Assembly (NCBI GenBank): GCA_009746045.1
Contig: RPFO01000156.1
Span: 971,653-1,035,652, forward strand
Source: Mesostigma viride
Taxonomy: Eukaryota > Streptophyta > Mesostigmatophyceae > Mesostigmatales > Mesostigmataceae
DNA length: 64,000 nt
Reading direction: 5' to 3'
Shown here: positions 40,426-50,182 of the stretch, in pieces
How positions within the stretch are numbered: the first letter of the stretch is position 1
Layout of the letters: every line of letters starts with the position of its first letter
Program-made: the position numbers and the translations under genes
The notes under the pieces: model-generated
Databases searched by the model: none
The model's input: the letters and a program-made list of their open reading frames with translations, nothing else
What the model was told of the DNA's origin: nothing

Positions 40426-43400
40426 TATGAGCCTGCACACATCCCTGAACCCTGGAGGGTGCCCCCAGGGGTGTGTAATGAAGCTGCTAGTGACAGCAGT
40501 GAGGGGCAGCCCCATGCTCTAGTGAAAGAGCCTATTGGACACGATGGGGCAAGCTTGGTTACCACAGAGAGTATGCCAGCTGTAGCTGCAGTGGTTACTC
40601 GCCAACGTGCCCGCCATGGCGGTGCTGAGCCTGAGGTAGGACCTGGTGATGTGGACCCAGGTGGATCTCAGAAGCATTCTGACCGTGCAGGACTGGCACA
40701 GGATGGTCAGGATGAGGATAGGGCTGGAGACAGTCTGACAGGCACGACCCTGGTGCCTCCTGTACATAAGGGATCTGTACATACCTTGAGTGCTAATAAT
40801 GACAATAAAAGATTTTCTCTCTTGTATGACATTGCCTCAAGGTTGCATACCATGTTTGGCCATGCAGCTCAGTCTTTGCAAGTTGCTAGACGGCTGGGAG
40901 GAAGTGAGTTGTACTCCATCTGCCAACAGGTTGCTCAAGCTTGCAAGTGCAGGCTAGTTGCTAGAAAGCCCAAGCAGTCTCATGCCAGGACTCCTATTTT
41001 GCAGCCAGGCCATGTGCAGGTAGATATTCAGAGAATCAGGGGTTTGAAGCTGCTGGTGGCAGTGGACAGATATACCAAGTACAAGACCCTAGAGATCCTG
41101 CCTGACATGGAGAAGCCTACATTGATTGCTGCTCTGAAGTTGACAAGGAGCAGGTACCCTGGGTTGGAGTTGTTGCAGTGTGACATTCAGTTTGAGTGCT
41201 GTGAGAACCTGCCAGAGTTTCCAGAGTTGCTGATTACACCCAGGGAGAGCCACGGCCAGCAAGGGGTGGTGGAGAGAGCCATCCAAGAGATCAAGACTGT
41301 GCTGCTGGTGGAGAGGATTCCAAGGACGTCATCTGCCATTGTGACATCTGCATGGCTACGTTCTGTGGAGGACAGGCTGAACCTGAGGACTCCCATGTTC
41401 TTTGGTGACATTGCCATCAATCCTCTTATGCTGCATACCAGGATGCTGCCAGCTGATGCTGAGCAGGCATGGAAGGAGAAGCTAGAGGCCAAGTTCCTCA
41501 AGCTGAGGCAGAAAGACAAGGGCTGGAGTGTCCTAGAACCTAACGTTGGACAACAGGTTGTTGTGTGGAAGGAACCAAGCTTTCCAGGGAAACGTGGCAG
41601 CTGGCATGATGGGGTGGTGACCCGAGTAGAAGCCGCTGGCCATAAGTGCTGGGTGGCCATTGATGGCTCCCAAGCAGTGCACCGTCTGTCCTGGTCAAAG
41701 ATCCGTCCCCGGGGAGGTAATCAAGGAGACCTCTTCCAGGTGCCCGCTGGTGTACAAGGCGGGGGTGACGTGGAGCTTCCTGATCAGGGTGCTACAGCTG
41801 TATCGAGCCCTCAGGGTGACCCTGGCCCGGCCCCTGGGGTACCTTCACATACGGTGGTTGGGCAAGCAGGCGGACAGGCTGCACCTCCGGAACGGCCCGA
41901 CACCAGGCCTAGGGGTGTGCGTCTATCAGATATTGTACAGGCTTTGCAAAGAGCCAAGAAGGAGCCTAAGGTGTCCAAGCTTGTCCAGTTGGATGAACCT
42001 GAGGTAGCTGCCATGGAGATAGATACCAATGCACAGGTTTCTGTCATGGGACCTCAGCATACAGGAGAACTGCTGGTCGGAGAACCAAGTTGCCCCTGGG
42101 TGTCTGATTTCAGTGGTAGGACGCATCTAAGGGTGTTGGGAGAGGTTACTGCCCCTGTCATGGGTGTGGATGTGACCTTCCTTGTCCTAGAGGACTATGA
42201 TGGCCCTGTGATTTTGGGTCAGAATTTTCTGGGCAATCCTGGGATTTCTATCAGAGCTACAGCTCTGAGAAGAGATGGCTGGGGGATGATTCCCCTAGAA
42301 AATTTCAGGACAACATTTCCAGTCAGGTGCAGGGCCAAGCCGGTCAAGGGTGTAAAATGGGATGAAGGGGAGGTGCCCCCAGCGGCCAGTTTGGTTATTC
42401 CAGCTGTGTTGCACCCCAGCAGTATTGGCATAACTCACAGGAGCCTTGCTGCACACTCTCCTTTGACATATGACCAGCTGGTCCAAGAGATGAGCTCGCC
42501 TACTTTGTTTGAGGCTTGGAAGCTCGCCTTCTCCAAGGCATTGGAGGAGTGGTTGCAGTTTGAGTGTGCTGCACCAACAGACAGACGTCCCCCAGCATCA
42601 AGGAAGCTTGCTTTGAGATTTGTGCTGAAGAGGAAGGTTGTGGATGAGGTATCAGTGCCCCATGTCAGGCCTGTCCTGAATGAGTATCACGGCACGGGGA
42701 GTCTGCCAGGAGAGGAGCTATACACGCCAGGGATGCTACACGACACATGGAGAATTTTGCTATGTCTCTACGTGGGGTTGCTGAACAGGGGAGCAGCTAT
42801 GTCATCAGTGCTGCTGGACTTCAAGAGGGCATTTTTAAAATCTGATCCAGAAGTGGCCAGGAGGGTGTGGAAGCAGGATGAGCCTTACTGTGTTGAGGTG
42901 CCTGCCATCTGGAAGCTGGAGCTGCATCAACAATTCCTGGTTATTCTGAAGGGCCTGGAAGGACTCAGGTCGAGCCCAATCATCTGGAGACTCACGCTGC
43001 AGGAAGCTCTGATCAGTGAGTGTGGCTTGAGAGTGTCTTCAGTTGATCCCTGTTTGCTGCTGGCCCAATGGGAGGGTCTGCCAGTGTATGCTAGTTTGCA
43101 TGGAGATGATCTGCATTTGCTAGCCCCCACGACCTGGCTGAAGAAGTATATTCCTGTCATCAGTGGCAAGTTTTCACTGGGCAAGGAGCTGTGGCAGGAG
43201 CCCAACAAGCCTGTAGTGTTCTGTGGAATGCAGGCTACCCTGTTCAGGAGGGACGGGGAGTGGAGTATCAGGCTTCAGGCTGGAGGAGATTATAAACAGA
43301 CCATTGTGAAGGCCTTGCCAGAGAAGATCACCCAGGCTGCAGGACCTGAGTTGAGAGGCATGTGGGCCTGGTTTGCAAGCATCTGTGGTCCGTCTTTGAT

Positions 43401-43475
43401 GGTCCATAGCAGAATGCCTGATGAGGTGCTTGAGGATGAGAAGCCTCGAGTCATAGCCCGGTTGGTGGAGAGTAC

Positions 43476-44591
43476 AGTTATCGATTCCTGCGGAATCGAT
43501 ACTAAGCGCTTAGTATCGATTCCGCAGGAATCGATGTATATAACTAAAACTTTTGCTTGCGCCGGCAAGGCTAAGGCCGATACTAGTCGGGTCATCGAAT
43601 TGGCTATTCGATTATCGAAGTTGCCTATTCGACCATCGAACTTTCCTATTCGATTATCGAATTTTCCTTATTCGATTGTCGAAATTTCCTATTCGACGGG
43701 GGGTCAGAGGCCAGCGGCCTATCATACTCGGTGCCCAGCGAGCCACCGAACTAGGCCTAGTCGATTATAGCGAGACATCGCGTGGAACTTAGCCGATTTC
43801 GGGGACTTAGCCGATTTTCGGAGCGACGTCGAACAACACTGATGATTAGCCGGTTGAGCACATCATATCAGTCGAATAGCTAGCGCTGGTACTCGGCCTA
43901 GTAAGCGGAGAGCACTTGCCTATTTCGATTGACACATTAGGCCGAACGATTAGCGTCCGCAACGTTATTCGCATTACCAGGCGAAAAATCCACCCCCGGA
44001 ACGATCCTAGCGGGATTCGAACCCGGGATGCCGGCGTGTCGCAACAGTCTTAGTTATATACAACGATTCCTGACGGAATCGATACTAAGCGAATAACGTT
44101 GCGGACGCTAATCGTTCGGCCTAATGTGTCAATCGAAATAGGCAAGTGCTCTCCGCTTACTAGGCCGAGTACCAGCGCTAGCTATTCGACTGATATGATG
44201 TGCTCAACCGGCTAATCATCAGTGTTGTTCGACGTCGCTCCGAAAATCGGCTAAGTCCCCGAAATCGGCTAAGTTCCACGCGATGTCTCGCTATAATCGA
44301 CTAGGCCTAGTTCGGTGGCTCGCTGGGCACCGAGTATGATAGGCCGCTGGCCTCTGACCCCCCGTCGAATAGGAAATTTCGACAATCGAATAAGGAAAAT
44401 TCGATAATCGAATAGGAAAGTTCGATGGTCGAATAGGCAACTTCGATAATCGAATAGCCAATTCGATGACCCGACTAGTATCGGCCTTAGCCTTGCCGGC
44501 GCAAGCAAAAGTTTTAGTTATATACATCGATTCCTGCGGAATCGATACTAAGCGCTTAGTATCGATTCCGCAGGAATCGATGTATATAACT
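43476..44591. mobile_element. Foldback element FB-A, AGTTA...TAACT ends, 5-bp TSD agtac
   Basis: 1116 bp flanked by agtac (43,471-43,475 and 44,592-44,596). Terminal palindromes P (43,476-43,545, with a 6-bp internal deletion, and 44,516-44,591) consist of cgattcctgcggaatcg-type arms. Inside are 427-bp inverted arms (43,546-43,972 and 44,089-44,515), starting aaaac next to each outer P. The centre holds a tRNA 3'-half-like segment (minus strand, 44,010-44,051) and half a P (44,052-44,091). It reads as P-arm-tRNA-like-P with a partial inverted duplicate. No protein is encoded. Confidence 0.85.
44010..44051 (-). other. tRNA 3'-half-like segment in FB-A
   Basis: On the minus strand: aagac stem-like bases directly after the palindrome end TAACT, a short variable-like stretch, then cccgggttcgaatcccgct, a T-arm with the pol III B-box consensus GGTTCGAATCC. 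No 5' half, acceptor pairing or CCA is found, so it is not called a tRNA gene. Confidence 0.5.
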
Positions 44592-45137
44592 AGTACCCCT
44601 GATCTGATTTTGTCTGGGATTGACTTTACCCAGCCTATCACCTTGGAGATCTTTGTTGACAGTTCCATGGATGCTCGCCAGGTTACCAAGGTCAGGGGGA
44701 GATCTGCTGCTCTGTTTGCTTTTTATCAGAGCAGGGCAAGTTTGTTCAGCTGGTACAGCAGACTGCAGAAGAGGGTCTGTATCAGTTCAGATGTGGCAGA
44801 ATGCAGGGCCATATGCGAGGGGATCCAGTCCAGCCTGTACATAAAGGAGTTAATGCTGGAGCTGGCTTCAGTTACCCCTTGGGCCTTGCAGATGGAGACG
44901 TTGTTGCTAACAGACAGCATGGGTATGGTCCAGTTTGTTCACAAGCAGCTGGCCAGGAGCCGGGACCTGGATTATTTGTTGCTGAAGGAGTTGGCCAGTT
45001 TGGTTGACTTGAAGCATATCCCTGGCGAGGAGAACCCTGCTGATGCATTGACAAAGCTGCCACACAAGGCCCCAGCCCAGTACAATGTACTGAGGAAGCT
45101 CATGAATGCTGACTGTCAAGTCGGTCTATCTGTCTAA

Positions 45138-45868
45138 AAGCTGAGAGCTGGGTGCTTAAGTCTCTGGATATCAGGCTGGGAGCTTGATTGTACATAATCC
45201 TGAGCACACCTTGAGGGGTGAGACATGTCTCTGGTGTGGGAATGTCTGACATTGTCTCTGATGGAGAGATGTCTATCTGGGGTTTTCATCTCAGTCTGAG
45301 GTTTCCCCAGATCTGTGGTTTGTGGGCGGGGTTCGATTCCCTGGTGCCGTCTTAAGGCGGAGTTTCACGGACTGGCTGACCCATCCACCATGCTGGTGAG
45401 GTGGCGACAGGTCCCCTGATTTTCCACGGTTGGAACGAGTAGAGGAGCTTGTGTTTTGCATGTGCTTCGCGTAGATGTTGTGTCTGGTTCGATAAGGGGC
45501 AGCAGACCGGCGCCGACTCCCGTCTGGGGGTCAGCAATGTTTTCTGATGAGCTGTTGTGGGTGATCTGTGGGGTTTCGCCTAAGGTCCTGAAGGTTGTAC
45601 ATACTTCTCAAGTTCTTAACTGAACACCTATGGGCTGCCACAGTTGGCCAACCTCTTGTACATGGGTAACACAACGAGCCTCCCGTGAAGGGATAGGGAC
45701 TCATTGTAATTTGTTTGTGCTCCTGAGCCAGTATGGGTGCTATGTACATATAATAAGGAATCCAAGCTGACTGTCATGCCCAGCGGGTTGTGACTTGTAG
45801 TCTGGGGAGGATATCCAGTACCCATTGTGTGTGTTTGTATGTAGACTTGTGTGAGCTGCTACAGCTCA
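45138..45868 (+). other. Copia-1 unit 2 3' untranslated region
   Basis: Same sequence as 35,665-36,394 apart from single-base changes and a short indel near 45,442. No gene. Confidence 0.6.
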
Positions 45869-45885
45869 AGAAAAGAAAGGATTGG

Positions 45886-46581
45886 AGTTAACGCCAAGCG
45901 CATTGGCGTGATCCTGATTCGGCATATCTCTGCGATTCCAGCGGCACCGGAACGAGTTCATTCCGACAAGTATCAAGAAAGTTATGGCGTTCCGACTTCC
46001 CGGTCGCGCGCGAGCGCGAGCCGGCTGTTCTTCTAAGTCGGACGTGAATATTTGCCGACGACATATGGGGTCGACAGTAATTCCTGGGCTGACAGGAATT
46101 AGGTGCTGTACCTACGACGGTATTGGATTGATACGTCGTACGCAGGAAATAGGAACCTTAACCTGTGGTCTGTTGGTACCGCAGGCTTAGTCCTGGACTT
46201 CTAGGTGCAGATGCAATAGTCACTGTGGACTGTGCTCTGTAGTCACTGTGCCTGTATGGCAGACCTACTGTATAGGAGTTGGGCGCTGTACAGGTAGTGA
46301 ATACTGTACCGGGGGTGTTATTACTGAGCAGGCCTCCTAGGCTGCTCAGGACTAGCAAGCACAGTGCACAAGTATATAAACAATAGGCCAGTGCCAAATG
46401 GGCATCTCTTGCGAGCCCGCCTCACGTGTTGTGCCTTGACTTGGCAAGCTCGTGTGCAAGCCTCAAGTGTTGAGCGCTGTAAACATTATCCGATTTAACA
46501 AAGCTCCGTTTCCAACCATATTCACACATTGCTGCATTGCAACCATATCCTTCACATTGCGTGTGATAAGAACGTTTAACT
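45886..46581 (+). repeat. Copia-1 LTR, copy 3 (right end)
   Basis: 696 bp, ends gtttaact followed by TSD aaact and then LINE ORF2 sequence. Confidence 0.95.
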
Positions 46582-46586
46582 AAACT

Positions 46587-46896
46587 TGCGCGCGCCGGGC
46601 ACCGGCGCGGCGCGACCCGGACCTATGTGACACAACTGCTTGAAGATGCAGGGCTTCTGGGACTATCCGTACTCCGCGCCCGCATGATTGACAAGGAGAA
46701 ATGGGCTGCCATCTGCGATAAGCACCTTCCCGAGGGGTATGCTCCTGTTTTCTCCCCACGGGCCCCGCGGCCCGTTGCTAGCCAGGGTAGAAGTCCGCAG
46801 GTGGAGGTTATTGGTCCTGAGGATAGCCGCTACACTACCGCCTCGTCTGCCATTACAGTAGAGGACAGCTCGGATGAGGATTACATCCCCATCTAG
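46587..46896 (+). pseudogene. LINE-1 ORF2 C-terminal end after the Copia-1 insertion
   Basis: Continues the frame left at 29,080. It contains TYVTQLLEDAG and MIDKEKWAAICDKHLP, the typical last helices of such LINE ORF2 proteins. The end is an acidic tail ITVEDSSDEDYIPI and a stop at 46,896, followed by about 130 bp of 3' UTR and the acttactt tail. Confidence 0.8.
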
Positions 46897-47026
46897 TGCT
46901 TAACGGTTGGGGGATGATGCAGACGATATTTGTTTAAACTTTTGTGTAATTATTTTTCTAATGAGATTAGCATAGTACTCCGTGGCATGCCTTTGCGCAT
47001 GACACGCAAGTACTTACTTACTTACT

Positions 47027-47188
47027 TCACCCGGGTGAGAAACGTGTTTTCTCACCCATTCTCACCCCATTCTCACCCTTTTTTCTCACCTTTCTCACCC
47101 ATTCTCACCCATTTCTCACCCTTTTTCTCACCTTTCTCACCCTTTTTCTCACCATTTCTCACCCATTCTCAAAGCCGAGTTCCTAGTG
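47027..47188 (-). repeat. CACTA copy 2 right terminus and subterminal array
   Basis: Dense ttctcaccc repeats ending in aaagccgagttcctagtg, the inverted form of the copy 1 left end at 13,129. Confidence 0.85.
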
Positions 47189-47341
47189 CACTGCTCAAGA
47201 ACGGGAGCAGGAGGCAGCGAACCAAGCAGGTGCTGAGTCAGTAGCTGGGACGGTGCCCACGGCATCCTCCAGCGACGGCAGCGCTTGAGTCAGTTCTTCC
47301 TTTTTCCTTCGCCTTTATTGTCGTGTCCCCACTTGTATATA

Positions 47342-48697
47342 ATGCCTCGTGGCAAACCGGGCGACGGCGACAAGGGCGAGGCGGAGGCACCGGCTGGGGA
47401 GAGCCAGGAGCCTAGGAAGGACAAGGAGGCGCTGGTGGGAGAGGCGATCCCAGCCAGCGACGGCGATGGGGGCAAGCGGCCAGGGAGCAAGAGGCGACAC
47501 GAGGACTCGGTGGAGGAGGCGCGTAAGGTGCGGGCGACAGGGCCATCTGACGCAATAACGGTGGCGAATGGGCAACCAGCCGTGGAGAAGCGTAAGAGGG
47601 ACCCCTCCGCTGACGGCAATGGTAAGAGGCTTCATGTGGATGTGCTCTCCCCTGTGCCTGCTGGACCAAGTGGTGGTGTTGCTGTGACACCCGCTGTGGT
47701 GGAGCCAGTGAAGGCGCTGCCAGGGTCGAGGCCTCACATGAGTGCTGTCACTGTCATGAATGGGCAAAAGCCTCTTAACCCACCACTAGCACAGGAAGCT
47801 TTGGACAAGTGGCTAGAGGACATGGAGCTCGTTGTATTCTCCGTGGACCCCACTGTCAACCTAGTGCAAGTGTTTCACTCGTCCACGTGCAACAGGGACT
47901 CATCAGAGCGTGTCAGGGAGAAGGCTAGGACTGCTGTCAAGGATAAGCTAACCTGGGCACAGTTCCTGGATGGGTTGAGGGAGGAGTTCTCTGACAAGGT
48001 TCTCAACCTCACCAACTATTATAAACATCAGTATGACACCTTTGAGATAGTGGGTCCTGTGGCAGAGGAATGGGCTAGGCTCAACCGTATCAGTGACAAA
48101 GGGGCCAAGTATGGCTTCCTGGTCACAGATAGGGCCTTGGCAGACTATTTCCTGGACCGTATGGGTCTGAGTGTGGATGGTAGGAATGGTGCCCGCATGT
48201 TTCTTAACCAGACTGATGGCTCCTTGCGTGCTCTGGAGCTTGTAATCCTCAGCATAAGGAAGCCAGATCCTGCCTGCAAAGCTATCCAGTCCCATGGCAG
48301 CAATGCCACCTCCGCTGTGCAGGGCCAAGGTGATGTCCCCGGGTACCCAGCCCGTGACGGGGCAAGGCCCAACAAGCGTAAGCGCTTCAGGCGCCAGAGG
48401 CAGGGGGCTCAGCGTGGCAAGGGTGCAGGTTCCCAAGGAGGGGTTGGGGGCCAGCAAGCTGGTGGTCAGCAGGGTAAGGGTGGCCAAGGGCAAGGCAAGG
48501 GCCAAGCTCAAGGCAACCAGGGCAAGCAGGGTGGGCAGTCTCAGGGAGGCCAGGGGAAGCCTGGCAAGGGTGGGGCTGGGTCTGGGAAGAAGGGTGGAGC
48601 ATGCTTTGTGTGTGGCAAGGAAGGTCACTGGCGACGTGAGTGCCCTGACAGGAAGGCCAAGCCTGCTGGGGCAGGAGGCCAGTCTGGGCAGCAGTGA
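47342..48697 (+). CDS. Copia-2 gag with CCHC zinc knuckle
   Basis: The frame opens at 47,285, but MPRGKPGDGDKG at 47,342 is the more likely start; 451 residues. A charged N-terminal 130 residues is followed by a helical capsid region (about 145-315: LDKWLEDMELVVFSVDP, WAQFLDGLREEF, ALADYFLDRMGL). It aligns in layout with Copia-1 gag. Then comes a long Gly/Gln/Lys linker (GQGKGQAQGNQGKQGG type) and the knuckle CFVCGKEGHWRREC near the C-terminus. Unlike Copia-1, gag is one uninterrupted ORF. The stop lies 40 bp before the pol frame. Confidence 0.85.
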   Translation: MPRGKPGDGDKGEAEAPAGESQEPRKDKEALVGEAIPASDGDGGKRPGSKRRHEDSVEEARKVRATGPSDAITVANGQPAVEKRKRDPSADGNGKRLHVDVLSPVPAGPSGGVAVTPAVVEPVKALPGSRPHMSAVTVMNGQKPLNPPLAQEALDKWLEDMELVVFSVDPTVNLVQVFHSSTCNRDSSERVREKARTAVKDKLTWAQFLDGLREEFSDKVLNLTNYYKHQYDTFEIVGPVAEEWARLNRISDKGAKYGFLVTDRALADYFLDRMGLSVDGRNGARMFLNQTDGSLRALELVILSIRKPDPACKAIQSHGSNATSAVQGQGDVPGYPARDGARPNKRKRFRRQRQGAQRGKGAGSQGGVGGQQAGGQQGKGGQGQGKGQAQGNQGKQGGQSQGGQGKPGKGGAGSGKKGGACFVCGKEGHWRRECPDRKAKPAGAGGQSGQQ

Positions 48698-48734
48698 CTA
48701 GCTACACCATCCCCTGTAAATAGTCAATCACCCC

Positions 48735-49880
48735 TTGGGGAAGGTGTGCTGGATGTACATAAGGACGGGCTACGGCTTCGCAAGGCAACCCCTTTGCCCC
48801 TTGTGCAGCACCAAGGGTGTAAAGATGTTGTTCTTCCACTGGATTGCAATAACAATGCTGCAGCTGAATTCCCTATGCCTCATGCAGGTGGTGGGTCTCC
48901 AGCAGGTGCTGGCCTGGAGGGCCAAGGGACCTTGCTGGAAGGGCCTGGAGCGGTCCAGGGTGCAGGGCCTGACTTGGGGCGTCAGGACGACCTGCAGGGA
49001 AGCCCTGGAACCTCAGGAGTGGATCATTCATGTGTCCCCACACACGGTTCAGGCGTCTCACCAGGTCAGTACTGAGAGAGTGCTGAGCTATGCTGAGGCT
49101 GGCCATAGGTTGCATCACATGTTTGGGCATTCTGGGCAGGCAGCAATGTTTGCTTGGAAGCTAGGTAGGGAGCCTTTATGGGAGGCTTGCCAGGCTGCAG
49201 CTGAGAACTGTGGATGCCAGGAGAATGCTGTTCACCCACCTCAGTCCCATGCTAGGAAGCCTGCTAGGGAGCGTGGCGACATCCAGATGGATATCCAGCA
49301 TATCAGGGGCTTGTATATATTGGTGGGGGTGGACAGGTTCAGCAGATACAGGCTGATAGACGTTCTGCCTGGTATGCAGGAGCACCACTTGTTGTTGGGT
49401 ATGAAGGCCCTGATCCCAGGCTTTGGGGTGTGCAAGAGTGTGCAGGCAGACTTGCAGTTTGACTCTTTGCTGAAGCATCAGGACCAGCTGCCTTGTGTAA
49501 GCTGGTAGTAGTCCCCAGAGAGAGTCATGGGCAACAAGGGGCTGTAGAGAGATCCATACGTGAGGTGAAGACAGTGGTGCTAGCAGCAGAGACAGTGCCA
49601 CTTGTGGCATGCATCTGCCTTAGAGAGGGCAGCCTGGTGTAAGGGGATAGAAGAGCAGCTGAACCACAGGGTTAACTATTACTTTGATGGTGTGGCTGTC
49701 TCTCCCCTGGCCCTGCAGTATAGATTACTGCCTGAGAACGTGGTGCAGGCCAGTCTTAGTAGGAAGGCAGATAGGTTATTTGCCCAGCTGAGACGTAAGG
49801 ACAAGAACTGGAATATGCTGAGGCCTCAGGTGGGGCTGAAGGTCAGGATGTGGAAGGAACCATCTATTCCAGGCAATTAA
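48735..49880 (+). pseudogene. Copia-2 pol 5' part (integrase), with stops and frameshifts
   Basis: Frame pieces 48,735-49,508 and 49,602-49,880. HHMFGHSG and the C-x-C zinc-binding region precede GDIQMDIQHIRGLYILVGVDRF (first Asp) and VQADLQFD (second Asp). The Glu region (GQQGAVERS-like) can be read near 49,520-49,560 in another frame. WKEPSIPGN corresponds to WKEPSFPGK of Copia-1 integrase C-terminus. The first about 110 residues before the zinc-binding motif are poorly conserved. At least two lesions inactivate it. Confidence 0.75.
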
Positions 49881-50182
49881 GCGGGGGAAGTGGCAGGATG
49901 GGGTTGTCACTCGTGTGGAAGAAGCTAACAGATCTTGCCTGGTGGCTTTGGAAAAGGATCCAAGGCACGTGTACAGGTTGTCCTGGGCTCATGTCAAGGA
50001 GAGAAGGCCACATGCAATCTGCATGGCCTGCAGACGGGCCAGGCCCTCCCAGCTAGGTTGAGGAGCCAGGCCAGAGCCAGGCAGCAGCAGCTAACAATCC
50101 TCTGGTGGTGGATGATGGCCTGTCCCTGCTGGAAGATGACGAGCAGGAGGAGGCTGCTGAAGCAACTGTCACAAGGCCAGAG

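Larger units (their letters stand above)
40459..45137 (+). pseudogene. Copia-1 unit 2 pol, interrupted by a foldback element
   Basis: Coding sequence 40,459-43,475 plus 44,592-45,137. Integrase, protease-like and RT domains match unit 1 almost residue for residue. The insertion lies between the RT and RNase H domains (after ARLVEST). Removing 43,476-44,591 and one copy of agtac restores STPDLILSGIDFTQ and the full RNase H. Apart from this insertion I see no other lesion. Confidence 0.9.
29081..46581 (+). mobile_element. Copia-1 tandem composite: LTR-unit1-LTR-unit2-LTR, TSD aaact
   Basis: Three near-identical LTRs (29,081-29,774; 36,412-37,108; 45,886-46,581) flank two complete internal regions. 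Only the outer edges have a TSD: aaact at 29,076-29,080 and 46,582-46,586. Joining 29,080 to 46,587 restores the LINE ORF2 frame across the junction (KL-AR...TYVTQLLED). The structure fits tandem insertion or unequal recombination between LTRs of sister elements. Unit 2 carries an extra duplication of its 5' region (37,107-38,115 / 38,123-39,136) and a foldback insertion (43,476-44,591). Confidence 0.95.
24275..47026 (+). mobile_element. LINE-1: full-length APE-type non-LTR retrotransposon, split by Copia-1
   Basis: Flanked by tcacccgggt at 24,265-24,274 and 47,027-47,036, a 10-bp TSD inside a CACTA subterminal palindrome that is intact in copy 1 (13,494-13,507). It ends with a short acttacttactt tail. 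Own sequence is 24,275-29,080 plus 46,587-47,026, about 5.2 kb, with ORF1, then ORF2 of endonuclease and RT. The C-terminal cysteine-free region with LLYGCEAWTL and RMLRHILGV resembles RTE/related clades rather than L1. Several frameshifts make it inactive as read. Confidence 0.88.
21015..47188 (-). mobile_element. CACTA-type DNA transposon, copy 2 (carries LINE and Copia-1)
   Basis: Left end CACTAGGAACTC at 21,015, right end GAGTTCCTAGTG ending at 47,188. Each end matches the opposite end of copy 1 in inverted orientation, including the words inside the terminus. The own sequence is 21,015-21,433, 22,397-24,274 and 47,027-47,188. The region homologous to copy 1 15,404-17,100 is missing and replaced by a LINE fragment. 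Flanking trinucleotides are cca and cac, so no clean TSD is seen, but the Copia-2 ORF0 frame is preserved across the element. Orientation is given relative to copy 1. Confidence 0.8.

Noticed and set aside
44010-44051. Functional tRNA gene
   Set aside because: Only a T-arm-like 3' half is present, with no acceptor or D-arm partner.
47948-48628. 226-residue minus-strand ORF opposite Copia-2 gag
   Set aside because: Shadow of gag; Leu/Ala/Thr-rich complement of the Gly/Gln linker.
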